From assembly GCA_009801085.1 (NCBI GenBank), contig VNWV01000001.1:992001-1056000 (forward strand): DNA of 64,000 bases, given 5' to 3'. The notes under the pieces are model-generated. The model saw nothing but the letters and a program-made list of their open reading frames with translations, made no database searches and was not told where the DNA came from. The position numbers and the translations under genes are program-made. This DNA is from Lasiodiplodia sp. COLG20. Lineage: Eukaryota; Ascomycota; Dothideomycetes; Botryosphaeriales; Botryosphaeriaceae. Positions 1 to 10,037 of this stretch are shown piece after piece; position 1 is the stretch's first letter, and every line of letters starts with the position of its first letter.

Positions 1-30
1 TAAATCAGGACGCGGGTGGCTGGATGATGG

Positions 31-318
31 GTGGAGGAGAAAAAATTGAGTGGGGCGCCGGTTCCTTATGAGATTTATACACAGTCAACCCCCATTCCTG
101 TCTTGGCTATGGACGAGGAACCTTCCGTCCAAAGCACTCATTTCGAGGCTGCCAAGGCGCCGAAGCTTGATTCGGGTGGGGGAGGTGCATGTGTGGTTCG
201 ACACCGGATGAGGGAAGAGCGGTTGCAAAGGGAAATTCTGGCATGGGTCACGGATGGGGTGGCTCAAGCCCGACAAGCTCTCGTACAAGCATCAGCGGCA
301 GCGGATCTTGCATAGACC
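31..318 (+). CDS. possible 3' terminal exon of a gene entering from the left
   Basis: An open frame of about 94 codons ends in TAG. It has no ATG at its beginning and an in-frame TGA lies just upstream at 25-27, so if real it is the last exon of a gene whose other exons lie left of the window. The translated end has an acidic and hydrophobic start, a Gly run (GGGG) near residue 50 and an Ala/Gln-rich amphipathic C-terminus (QARQALVQASAAADLA). I do not recognise the family. The frame reads more like protein than the surrounding sequence, but it is short and no splice acceptor stands out. Treat it as a candidate fragment only. Confidence 0.3.
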
Positions 319-1119
319 GGGTGTACTAAGGATTGACGATTCATGGGGAGCGTCCTGCCGCCCGGATCACTGTGGTCCGGACAAGGTTGAGGGGCGCCAC
401 TGAGCTAGATGCATGACAGACAGCGGTAGCCTGAGGCTTCATCCGTCGGTCCAAGAGACATGTCGATCGCCGCAAGACCCTGGAGCCGCGAAATTGGAGC
501 GATAGCGGCGTGCGAGACACATTTGCGGCGGATCGAGATGCAGCGCGGAGGCGGGGATGCTTGGCAGCGGGAGCGACGGAGAATTGCAGCGGAGATCCCA
601 ACGGTGATCACCAGCTGCGGTCCAATCAGGGAATTGATGGAGACGATATTTGGAAGGATCCCGTATTGGCGAGCCGCACTGTGCGCATGAGACCGTGGAG
701 GCGGTGTTGCGGCGTTGTTCGTTTCAGACTCCAGATAGCCGCAACAGAGGCTGCGACACCATTGCCTTGCGGAGAAGGCAAGCCCCCCCAAAATGGACAC
801 CAACAGACGATGAGGTGCGATTAAGCTTGTAGCTTTAAGTTTTACCTCTCCTGACCCGTTGATGTCAGCGTTTGCGATATCTATCCGTGGTGTCCTCCTC
901 ATTTAACTTTCCGAGCGGAATGAAGACTACCCGTCCGCTTGCATACGTCAGCCAATCAAGCGGATTGCGCTCCTGAATGAAGAGTGTCAGCATCTGACAG
1001 TCGAAATATCTGTAGCAGCCAAGATACATACAGCCCCCTCTCGCAGCCGATGGCTAGCGCGAAGAATAGCAGGACTTTAGAACGGCGCGGAATAAGGCAA
1101 CCAACATCCCAAACCTTTC
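319..1119. other. intergenic, no gene recognised
   Basis: Overlapping short open frames occur on both strands between 341 and 902. None shows a recognisable motif or splice sites that extend it. The right part lies downstream of the minus-strand glycosidase-like gene and probably holds its 3' untranslated region and terminator. Confidence 0.5.
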
Positions 1120-3225
1120 TTACAACACTGGCCTGAACGCCTCAGACCTTGCGCCACCCCAAGATTCTGGCCACTTTGATCCCTCGTTACCTTCCCAGCC
1201 CGCCGCCAGCATGGCTACAGCCATCAGCAGTCCGCCACTTGCGGGGAAGTATGGAGTAGGTACTCGAGTCCCGCCAATCGGCAAGCCGACGTCGTCGAAG
1301 GCGAAATTGTCATCCAGCAACCACCTCACGGCTCTCTCTGAATTCCCGCCTCGCAAAGCTGTCATAGCCAGCAGAGGGAAGTCCCAACCGTAGCTGAATG
1401 AAAAATTCCACGTCTGATAGACACGTTCGACAGTTGCGTTGAAGACAGCTATATCGATATGGGGCGGTGGAGGAAGAACTCCGTTGATGGCAAGGAGCCC
1501 TTGGTGATCCGAAGTCAAGTCCGGATCAATCCACATGTCAGGAACACCCTCATACGTCACGTAGGTTCCATTCTCAGTGGGAAGGGGTGCCAGATTTTCC
1601 GCAACACGAGTCCAATGCGAAGGAACAGGTTTTCCTTGCCGCTGTTGCCATTTGGTGGCAACTGAAAGGCCAAATTCCCAGTACGCTAGCTCAAAGATCG
1701 GATTAATTGTGGCATTTGGGTTGGTATTCTCGGAGACAGGATACATCGGCGGGCCCAGATCATAGACTCCGGTCGTACCGTTGTAGAAGGCATACGCGCT
1801 CATCCATTCAGCAGATGCAGTGAGTATGGGGTCCCATTTGGCCAGTGTCGCGTTACTTGGACTACGTCGGTACTCTAGCTCAGCAAAGTAAAAGGGATGG
1901 CCTTGTTGCCAGACGAGGACCGAGTTGATTTCTCCGGGTGCCGAGCGTCCTGTAGGGTCGCTCATTTTTCCCCAGCGAGCGCCCGTATATCCTTGTTGCG
2001 CAGCACGTTCCAAAGAGGTTGGAAGGAAGCGTTTGTACACCCCAATGCTCCGGTCAAGTAGGTTTTCTTTCCCCCATAGATCCCAATGGACCAGATGCCA
2101 AAACACCATCTCCATATGGAACTTCCCGTACCAGCCGTTGTTGGTAAGGCCGGACTCCTGAGGTGGATCTCTCCCGGCTTCGTTCACAGCAAGTAAGTAC
2201 TGAGATAGGACTGTCCGACGCTGGAGCTCGGTCGCATTGGAAGTAGGGACACCGGTCAAGTCCACAAAAGCGCCCGTCTCCCAGTAGCTGCTCCACCAGT
2301 CAGAAGATGTGGCTGCTATGGCTTCAAACGTGTTATCAGCATGGGACCTTTCGAGGGTAAAGGCTGCAGTGAAAGTCAGAATGTCGCCTTGAGTCCTCAA
2401 AAAGTACCGATGAGCGTTTGTAGCGGGCCGATCCACAGAACCTTCCCCGTCCCACTTAATGTTGGTGAAATAGGTGGTGGCATCGATGTTATGTTCAATC
2501 TCAGCGAACCCTTCACCACTCCGAAGGGAAGTGGTGTGATTCGAGGTGGCGTTAAAAAGCCCCACGAAATTCTCGAACTTATTCTTGTCAATGGGATACG
2601 GATAGTCGAAGAAGACTGACAAAGACCCATTCTTCAACAGCTCGGACTGAATCTTGATGCCCAGAGTATCGGAGGCCGGATCCGCAACGGTTTCGACGGA
2701 GACAGTATTTCCACGGAGGGAGAAGTTCGAATATATCATACCGCTGAACATATCCAGCTTTTGAAATGGGCTACCAATGTCGGCGTCTTCGATGGACTTG
2801 CCGTCCAGCACGAGCCCTATCCTAGCCAAGTTGACACGGTGGGGATTGGCGATCATCCACTGCGAAATTGCCGCCTCTGCGGGATTCGGCTGCGCGTAGT
2901 TGACGAGGCGGCCATGGGTCCACCAGTCAAGACCCGTGAAGTCTTCCGGAGAGGTTTGACCAGGCGTGGTGGGCAGTGAGGAGTTGTGCCAACACCAGGA
3001 TGAGAGAATGTTCCAGGGCACCACGGTTTGGAGACCAGTGATATCAGCACCGAAGGCAAAGTCCCCGTTACCGACCTGCATTGGAGTGTCGTAAGAGGAG
3101 GCAGGTCCATTGCGAGTTGGGTTGAGTTTTTGGACCACGTCACGCCGGTTGATTGGAGTAGCAGTGGCAAGACCGGCCCAGGCAGCCGCAGTGAAAGAAA
3201 GGCATGTTCCGGAGAGGTGCATCAC
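1120..3225 (-). CDS. secreted six-hairpin glycosidase-like protein
   Basis: Single-exon gene of 701 codons. The N-terminus (MMHLSGTCLSFTAAAWAGLATATP) is a typical signal peptide, followed by a KR-like maturation region (INRRD). Many N-x-S/T sequons (NSS, NFS, NGS, NATS, NHT, NGT) fit a secreted glycoprotein. The body resembles the (alpha/alpha)6 six-hairpin glycosidases related to GH65/GH95. There is a beta-rich N-terminal region with the motif GNGDFAFGADITGLQ, then an all-helical part with aromatic-rich signatures such as GKFHMEMVFWHLVHWDLWG and VWQQGHPFYFAELEYR. The acidic residues in these motifs are candidates for catalysis, but I cannot assign them. The substrate is unknown; a role in plant or microbial polysaccharide breakdown is inference. 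It faces away from the membrane-protein gene at 4220. The ATG is supported by the signal peptide directly behind it. Confidence 0.8.
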   Translation of the reverse strand: MMHLSGTCLSFTAAAWAGLATATPINRRDVVQKLNPTRNGPASSYDTPMQVGNGDFAFGADITGLQTVVPWNILSSWCWHNSSLPTTPGQTSPEDFTGLDWWTHGRLVNYAQPNPAEAAISQWMIANPHRVNLARIGLVLDGKSIEDADIGSPFQKLDMFSGMIYSNFSLRGNTVSVETVADPASDTLGIKIQSELLKNGSLSVFFDYPYPIDKNKFENFVGLFNATSNHTTSLRSGEGFAEIEHNIDATTYFTNIKWDGEGSVDRPATNAHRYFLRTQGDILTFTAAFTLERSHADNTFEAIAATSSDWWSSYWETGAFVDLTGVPTSNATELQRRTVLSQYLLAVNEAGRDPPQESGLTNNGWYGKFHMEMVFWHLVHWDLWGKENLLDRSIGVYKRFLPTSLERAAQQGYTGARWGKMSDPTGRSAPGEINSVLVWQQGHPFYFAELEYRRSPSNATLAKWDPILTASAEWMSAYAFYNGTTGVYDLGPPMYPVSENTNPNATINPIFELAYWEFGLSVATKWQQRQGKPVPSHWTRVAENLAPLPTENGTYVTYEGVPDMWIDPDLTSDHQGLLAINGVLPPPPHIDIAVFNATVERVYQTWNFSFSYGWDFPLLAMTALRGGNSERAVRWLLDDNFAFDDVGLPIGGTRVPTPYFPASGGLLMAVAMLAAGWEGNEGSKWPESWGGARSEAFRPVL

Positions 3226-4219
3226 TGGGAGGTGAAAAGTGCAGGTAGAAGGCGGTGGCCTCGGCGCTTGGCCATGGAAGACTTTCCCCGGATTTTAACA
3301 TGAGTCTGGATGAATGCACAACAGGGCGTCACCCCGCGCCCCGCACTGATCGACATTGGCGGTGGCCATTTTTCCCGGGAGATTGGCGCTGGTTCCTGAG
3401 CACGGGGCAAGATGCTGACGGGTCGACGGCAGACTTCGGTGTAGTGAAGTCCGTGGTGATGATGAAGGTCGGTGCGCACAAATTTCTCGAGATTGCCGAA
3501 CGAGCACACCAAACGAGAAAATTGGAGGAGGGCCAGGTGCCGAGCGAATGGAGAAGTAGAAACCGCCGATCCGAACCGGCGCTCGTGTGGGGTGGAATGG
3601 TGCGTGCCATCGCGGTGGGTCTATCGAGCCTGTACTCAGGCAGCGCGCCTTCAGCTTTCGTTGACTGGTGGATCAGCGGCCGTTGACTGAAGCCAGGGCG
3701 CGCGGCTCTTGAGTGCGACGCAGCATCGGAGCGCCAGCGAGCAGGTTTGCGGCGTCGGCTGCTGCGGGCGGCCTTGGGTTTCGGGCAGCGCGCGGGTACG
3801 AGATGCAACCGCGGCCGTGCACAGTCGTCATCGCTCGCTCCGGCTCATTGTTTCACTGCCCTGTCAGCCAGTGGTCCATTACTTCCACCACCACAACCCA
3901 ATCCACCGTCCAGAAGTTCCAACACGCGCCCTTTCTTCACCGTCAGCGCCCAGCGACTGCGCCCAGACGACCTCCCAAGACGCTCTCCGATAGCACCCAG
4001 TCTCCACCAAGCGCACTGCTCGCCGAATCAATCCTCCAGCATCTCATCCCATGCCCTAAAAATAACTCCTCAGCGCAACAGCCTTCCCGACCCCCGATTC
4101 GACGTCGCTTCAACGTCGCCCGCTCGCTCTACAGTCCTCACCCTCCGATATAACTACTCGCAAAGGAGGACCCCGCCTCTCATCACACCACGCTCGCGCT
4201 TCAGCGATAGAAAGCAACA
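3226..4219. promoter_or_regulatory. divergent promoter region between the glycosidase-like and membrane-protein genes
   Basis: About 1 kb separates two start codons that point away from each other, so promoters for both genes should lie here. The right half (about 3830-4219) is C- and CT-rich on the plus strand, as is common in fungal 5' leaders, and probably belongs to the plus-strand gene. Open frames here lack protein-like motifs. Confidence 0.5.
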
Positions 4220-4942
4220 ATGGCCTCAGGCGTTGGCATATTCTTCGGCATCCTCATCCTGCTGCTCGTCATCGGCGGCGTCGCCTGGGTCGCCTACACG
4301 CGCATCCGGGCGAAGCGTCTCGGCCTGCCGCCACCGCCGCTGAACCCGTTCGCGCGCGGGTCGCGCTCGTCCTTGGGCGGCGACAGCTACCCGGCGCCCG
4401 CACCTAGCGGCATCGTCGGCTGGGTCAACGACAAGATCAGCGCGCTCAAGAACGGCCGCGGCGGCCGCAACAACGCTCGCTACGCTGCCGGCGCCTACGA
4501 GGAGCCTGGCGCCGCCAGGGCCGCCCGCAACCGCGGCACCCTCGACCCGGACGAGGCCTGGGACGCACGCGTCGGCAACGAGGCCGACTATGGCTACGGC
4601 TATGAGGAGGAGCAAGAGCTCGGCCTGCGCGACCCCCATGCCGGTACGACTCCGTACGGCGGCAGCGGTTACGCCGGTTCCGGCATGTACGCGGCGCCCC
4701 CACACAGCGCCGGCTTGAGCGCTGGTTCCGAGCGTGGCCGCAGTAGGACGCGTGAGCTAGACGAGCGCTACGATGAGGAAATGGGCCACAGCCGTGGAGC
4801 AGAGAACCCTTTCGGCGACAACGCCGAACGCAGCAACCTTCGTGGCGTCAGCCCTAGACCGGCGGACTCGGCCGCGCGAGGCGGCGCAACTGGTGACAGC
4901 CCGTCGGAGTCGAGGAGGAGCATGTTCAGGGAAGAAGTTTAA
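4220..4942 (+). CDS. single-pass membrane protein of the fungal 'acid phosphatase-like' annotation group
   Basis: Intronless, 240 codons. Residues about 4-26 (VGIFFGILILLLVIGGVAWV) form one strong transmembrane helix right at the N-terminus. It is followed by a basic stop-transfer (YTRIRAKRLG) and a proline motif (LPPPPLNPF), giving a type III or signal-anchor topology with a long cytosolic tail. The tail (residues about 50-240) is low-complexity, rich in Gly, Arg, Ser, Ala and acidic residues. It contains the conserved segment SGIVGWVNDKISALKNGR and ends basic/acidic. Homologues in Pezizomycotina are commonly labelled acid phosphatase-like, but I see no phosphatase active-site motif, so that name should not be taken as function. 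Function unknown. The ATG at 4220 follows a pyrimidine-rich leader and begins the hydrophobic helix. Confidence 0.75.
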   Translation: MASGVGIFFGILILLLVIGGVAWVAYTRIRAKRLGLPPPPLNPFARGSRSSLGGDSYPAPAPSGIVGWVNDKISALKNGRGGRNNARYAAGAYEEPGAARAARNRGTLDPDEAWDARVGNEADYGYGYEEEQELGLRDPHAGTTPYGGSGYAGSGMYAAPPHSAGLSAGSERGRSRTRELDERYDEEMGHSRGAENPFGDNAERSNLRGVSPRPADSAARGGATGDSPSESRRSMFREEV

Positions 4943-5440
4943 GGCGTGAAGAACGAGGATGTTATGCTGTACAGCACTGACCTTTCGATTCGGCCTCTCC
5001 CAATTCATTCTCAAACTATCCAGGCATGTTCGCGTAGGTTATTTGATGGAGGATGGGCAGACATATGGTTTGGCGGGACAGGCTGAGCAGTTGGCCTTGG
5101 TGACGAGCGTATAGCATGGGGTTTCCTTTCTTACCACGCGCGGAGTTCTCAAAAGCGGAGGGTCATTGTATAATGTCATTGATATAGTTCGCCCTGGTGG
5201 GGTTTTCTTCTTATGTTCAACTTCCCATCCGACATTGGATTGATCTGAACGTACGCCTGATCCGACTGCAAGCTGTGGGGATCATCGTATCCGCAATTTC
5301 AACCAACGTACTCGACCGATCGACACGTGAAGTAGACCAAGGATATCCTTGCCTCGGGCCAAAATCTTTTAATCCAATCAGCCACCCTTCGACCACCGTT
5401 GCTACCATCTTTCCAGGTTGTTCCCAACCCCCAACTCTAT
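4943..5440. other. convergent 3' intergenic region
   Basis: About 500 bp between the ends of two genes that converge. It should contain both 3' untranslated regions. No further gene is seen. Confidence 0.5.
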
Positions 5441-7620
5441 TTAGATGTCGTCAGCCAGACGATTAAGAGCAGCAAACTTGTTCCTCCAGATCTGCTCCAT
5501 CGGATCCGCCTTTTCTTCTTTATCCTGCTCATCCGGCTGGCCCTGCTTCTTCTTCTTGCGCTTCTTGCCGTTCCCTTTCTCCAGCGCCGCAACGTACATC
5601 TCCTTCGGGTCCGGCGCAAGGTTCGGAAAGTTTTCAATCGCATTGAGCAGGTACGATTCGGGCACGGCTTCCTCGTCGTCGTCCGGGACGGGATCGAAGA
5701 ACCTGACCGCGGTGGGCAAATCCTCGAGGCGCTCGTGCAAGTCCTTGACGGCGGCTTGAATCTCTGGGTCGCTGTGGATGTCCGACTTGTGGGCTAGCGG
5801 GGCACCGTCGGTGGGGAATGAGAGAAACACGCTGAGAAATTGGCGGAGCATGCGGAGCGAGTACCATATGCCCTGCAGCTGGGCGACGTGGTGGATGTGA
5901 GACCATTCAAGCTGTCCCTGGCATCCCTGAAGCATTCTCAACACCTGATTCTTCGAGACTTTGCGTTCTTCGTTCTGAACGAGCTTGTCAGACAAGTACA
6001 TGGCACCGTACAGCTTCCAGAAGTGAAGCGGTGCGCGAAGGTGAAGGTCGCCTGAGTTGACCATGAAGGCGGTGATGTGAGCGCTCAGCTCCCGACATGT
6101 ATGGACGATCTCCGCCTTCTTGTAGCAGAAGCGGGGGACTGCAGATTGAGCTATGCGCGAGCCTCGGCGCTCCCATTCTTCTATTGAGAACAGAGCACAC
6201 ATTGGGAGAGAAAGGATGGAATATCCCAGGAATCGAAGGTCTGCGGATAAGCGCCATGCCGAAGCCCGCGTTGGATCATCAATCAGGAATGGGAGGAACA
6301 TAGCACAGCTGACTCCTGTACCTTCTGGTTTGTGGAGCTTGGTGTAGCCTGTCTCGGCGACTATGGCTGAGCACACTTGCTGGACAATCTCCGAAATCCT
6401 TGGGTCCATAGTCCTCAGGTGTGGGTCAGCGAGATAGCCGAGATAGGCGGCTGCGTCTCGTTTGGTTTGTCGCTTTTGAGGCGACGGGAGACATACACCT
6501 TCGTACGCATTCGGAAGTAGGGCTTGGAGAGTGGAATTTCCCTGTTTGGATGCTAGTGAGCGGCGATTAGGGTCAGGCGGTGTACGCGCAAACATACCTG
6601 TAAATCGGCAAAGCTCGAGCGGTACTGGCTGACCAGCAACTGGCCGTGGCCTGATATGCCATGCAGTGGGGTATACTCTTGGAACCACGCTTGGTATTCC
6701 GAAGTTGAGCTGTCTACGGCTTTTGCGGCCCGAACAAGCTCCTGTAGGCTCTTATGGGGATCAGCTGTAAGAGAAAACGCCAGCGGCGCAAAAGCCTTCA
6801 GCCCGAGGCGTTCTGCAATTGACCTGGGATGGTATTCAACGCCTTTCAGGACGGTGCGACGTGGAAAGGTTGCCAAGCTCACGTCCTGGAAGCGGAGGAC
6901 TGATCCCTTCGGTCCAAGGTCGAACACGAGAAGGTCGGTATCGGAGCTTAGAAGCCAACATGCCTTGTTCTGACTGACGCGACAGACGACGTCGGCACAG
7001 AAGATGTCGGCTTCGCCGGGGACCACGAAAACCCGGTCAGAAAATGCGCTCTTTTTCAGGCGATCAATGACAGCCGGCACTAGGAAAGGTGCGGCTGGCA
7101 GTCTGGTGAGTTTCTCGGGGACGGAAGTGGGTGCTGCAAAGGAATTGGTGTCGATGCTTGACCGGACGCAGCGGACGTCATCAGAATGCAGGTTCTTGAA
7201 GCTTTGGAGCTGGACAAGAGATGAGTGCAGACGCTTAAGGCGGGTGTCACGCTTAGCAGCAGGAAGCGCTCCATCGAAGAAGACCCCTAAGCTTTGATTT
7301 AGTCAATGGCATACAGCGGATAACTACGGAAAGGTCACGTACACGGCGATTCTATGCGACTCGAGGGTGGTGAGGAAATGGAGGGCAGTTTCTGCCACTT
7401 CAGCGTGCGACGGCATGGCTTCGAGTGCGTTGCGCGCATGGTATCTTCCGGCGACGGCGCGATGGTAAGCATGGTAGGCCAGGCTTGGGCCGTCAACCAC
7501 GACGTGTTTCTCGTCGAGATCTTCGGTTGGCGAGCGACTTGTGGCCTTCTGCCAAGCTGTTCCCAGCTCAACAGAGATGCCAAAGTCCTGCATATGGTGC
7601 AGGAGGCGTGGGATCCCCAT
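5441..7620 (-). CDS. XPG/Asteroid-type nuclease-fold protein
   Basis: Rebuilt from three exons: 7620-7343, 7291-6598 and 6541-5441 (690 aa; phases close). The start is the MGIPRLLHHMQ sequence, the classic N-terminus of the XPG/FEN1 superfamily. Further codons upstream are open but not family-like. The N-block carries the conserved Asp in VVVDGPSLAYHAY; exon 2 begins with GVFFDGALPAAKRD. The I-block is PGEADIFCADVVCRV followed by SSDTDLLVFDLG, including the acidic cluster of the nuclease centre. A long C-terminal helical region with a Lys-rich stretch (KKRKKKK, near residue 660) is typical of Asteroid proteins. Known family: structure-specific nuclease fold; Asteroid members are poorly characterised and activity is not shown here. 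Intron 1 uses GTACGT with an AAAG acceptor and is the least certain junction. Intron 2 (6597-6542) is canonical. Confidence 0.8.
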
Positions 7621-7827
7621 GGCTGCTGTCAAGCGCGTGAATGTTGCGAGTCGAACAGCAGGACGAAGCGTTTCGGGGGCCCTGAAGGCCGTGGCCAAGG
7701 TCTGCTGTAGATATTCTACTGCGCGGTGTTTCTTCGGTAATAGATGCTGCCAGCGCTAGTCCATATGGGGTAAAACCAGGTATAGTCGATTATCTGAAGC
7801 GATGATATTACAACTGCTACTCTCTGT

Positions 7828-9370
7828 TCATCGACTGAGGCCGAGGTCGGCCAATGTTTCGGCGTGTCCCTGTGCCTCTAGACTGTCTACATACATCCTT
7901 ATCCCAGTGTCTGGATTAATAACAGTGAGCCGTTCATCTATCGGCTTCGGCGACGGTTTCTCAAGAGGGAAAGGTTCTGGCCATATGACAGAGAAAGGTT
8001 CATGCCGAGACTCACTGTGCAGCTTGTTAGCGGTGTGCCATCAAGTACAGGAAGCCACAATTTGCTCACGTGTGCGTGTAAAAAATGGCCCCAGGATTAA
8101 CTTGTTCCGAGCTGTTCGCAAGCACCCTTGACCCAGCGTGGTACGCAGCAAAAGCCAAATGACTCTTCCTATCCAGGATTGGGATCATGAGCCGTAGCAT
8201 AGTTTGCGTCATATGGTACCGCCTCTCGAGGTCGAATTGCTCTCTAATCATGTCCCAACGCTGCTTGACAGCCGAATATTTACGGCGTAGCTTGGCTACC
8301 CTATTTCTTCCCCTCAACGGATAGCGCATGTGGATGGCGTAAATCACTGGCACTGTGCTTTCTGCCCTCAAATTATCTGAATAACGGCTTGAAGCAGAAC
8401 GGTCAAATGTGTCAGGCTTGGTGACTGTCTGCTTTCCGCCATTCGCACGACCAAGGGCACTGTATTGTATCAGTGTCCCTTTGCCCTCCAGAGGGAATGG
8501 GCTGGGTGATTGTGAACTTATATTATGCGTGGATCCAGGAACGTTGCCGCCTCTTTCTTGGAGGCTTATCGTAGCTCGCTGGTTGAGACCATGATCATCT
8601 AGCAAACGTTGTTCGGGCTCAAATTTATTGGTTGATATCGGCTCGTCCGAATCATCGCAGAAGTCATAGCCGGGGCGTGCAGGTCCCAGCCCATCAAGCC
8701 AAGTTGAAACCCGTTGCGCACGTAAAAGCTGCATCTCTCTTTCTTTCTCCATGGCCAGCGACTCATCGAATGGGCTTAAAATCTCATCGATCGTTTGAAA
8801 GGCTTCTTCAGTTTCATCCAGCAGATTGCTGAGATTACAGGACTGGCTTGTGTTGTGCCTATCCACGTCCGGGCCTGGCGGCAAAATCGTCAAAGTTGTT
8901 CGCTTCAGTCGTAGCATTACACGTCGCACATGCTCTCCGGGTGGGTCGATACCCTGGCACATCCCTTGCAACATATTCTCAAACTTCCCCAACTCTTGGA
9001 TGTCCCACGGCTGCCATTGCGGCTCAAAGGGATCAGGTGTCGGAGGCGCTCGCGACTCGTCACCCGGGGAGCCTGGCGGCCACTGATCAGTTCGTCTTGT
9101 CCCGAGGGTCGGAGCCGGTGCATAATTCTTGCACGAAGATATCTGGGCAGAGTTGCTCATGGAGTTGTCTGTTGGATTGCTGTCACTATCGAGTGTGTGC
9201 GGCCAGGATGCCCTATTCGCCTCATTTGTCGAAGGCTGAGATACAGTTGGCGCTTCTTCAATGGGCTCGCTCTCGGGGCTTGTGGATTTCAAGGACGTAG
9301 TGGGGCCGTCCGAGGGCTTCGTGGGCTCACGTTGCTTGGGTCGGGGAGTGTTTAGCGAAACGTCACTCAT
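7828..9370 (-). CDS. hypothetical protein with a spliced conserved C-terminus
   Basis: Two exons: 9370-8070 and 8014-7828, 495 aa. The 55-nt intron has a GTGAGC donor, a GCTAAC branch site and a CACAG acceptor, and phase closes (2+1). Without splicing the frame ends after IFYTHT; splicing adds 62 residues ending ETLADLGLSR, including VIWPEPFPLEKP and LTVINPDTGIRMYVDSLE. Residues 1-120 are Ser/Thr/Pro/Glu-rich and probably disordered. Residues about 120-240 are predicted helical with acidic patches. Around residues 355-400 there is a basic segment (RGRNRVAKLRRKY) and a hydrophobic helix. No signal peptide is seen. I do not recognise a domain; function unknown. The orientation matches the Asteroid-type gene 207 bp downstream, but fungal neighbours need not be related. 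Confidence 0.65.
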
Positions 9371-10037
9371 CTCCGATTTAACGACTGCAATGAGTATCGA
9401 AAATTGTTGAGATGCGACGAGGGTAGAAATAACTTGAACGGGCGTTGTTTTTCGAGGAAAGGTGATGTATCATTGTAGAGTATAGACCTCGAGCTGTTCG
9501 GACGGACATGACGAAATGTCTCCAAACCCACCTTGGTGATTGGGCCGGCAGTATCTTCAGTTCATTACCCATGGTTGATACAAGAAATTTAGGATAGGCC
9601 TCTTGACGGCTGTACGGTGATTTATCGAGTGAGCCTTGATGTCAGTGCGTAATATTCTGTTGAGACAATGAAATTACTTGCCAGACAGATGTAATATTTT
9701 TGATCGGTGCAGATATTGTTGGAACATCCATGAAAATTTCCACTTTCTTCTTCATTATTAGGTTATTGATAACGAACGGTAGGCAGTCGTGAATTAAAAA
9801 TATATACATTGCCAAGTGTCGTTCAGCTGCAAAGAACAGCATTAAATCATCTTTTTTTGTAGCCCACGGGTGAAAGAAAACACCGGGGTGCAAGATCTAC
9901 GCAACGCCGTTGAATGTTCTATCCAGAGGTCCTGACCTCGGGCACAACAACATACCAATTTCTTCCATCTCAAGATACCACGACATGCAGCGCATGTGGT
10001 AGGAATGTGCACACACGCCACGGGTTAGAAGACTCGT
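9371..10037. other. intergenic, partly AT-rich
   Basis: Holds the 5' flank of the hypothetical gene and the 3' flank of ERG25. About 9640-9870 is AT-rich compared with its surroundings. A short minus-strand open frame within it has no recognisable content. Confidence 0.5.

Noticed and set aside
405..902. 165-codon minus-strand frame near the left edge
   Set aside because: Three frames overlap here on both strands; Arg/Ser/Ala/Ile composition with no motif or splice sites.
7620..7698. Upstream ATG extending the Asteroid-type protein by 26 residues
   Set aside because: XPG-superfamily proteins begin at the MGIxxLL sequence, and the extra residues are not family-like.
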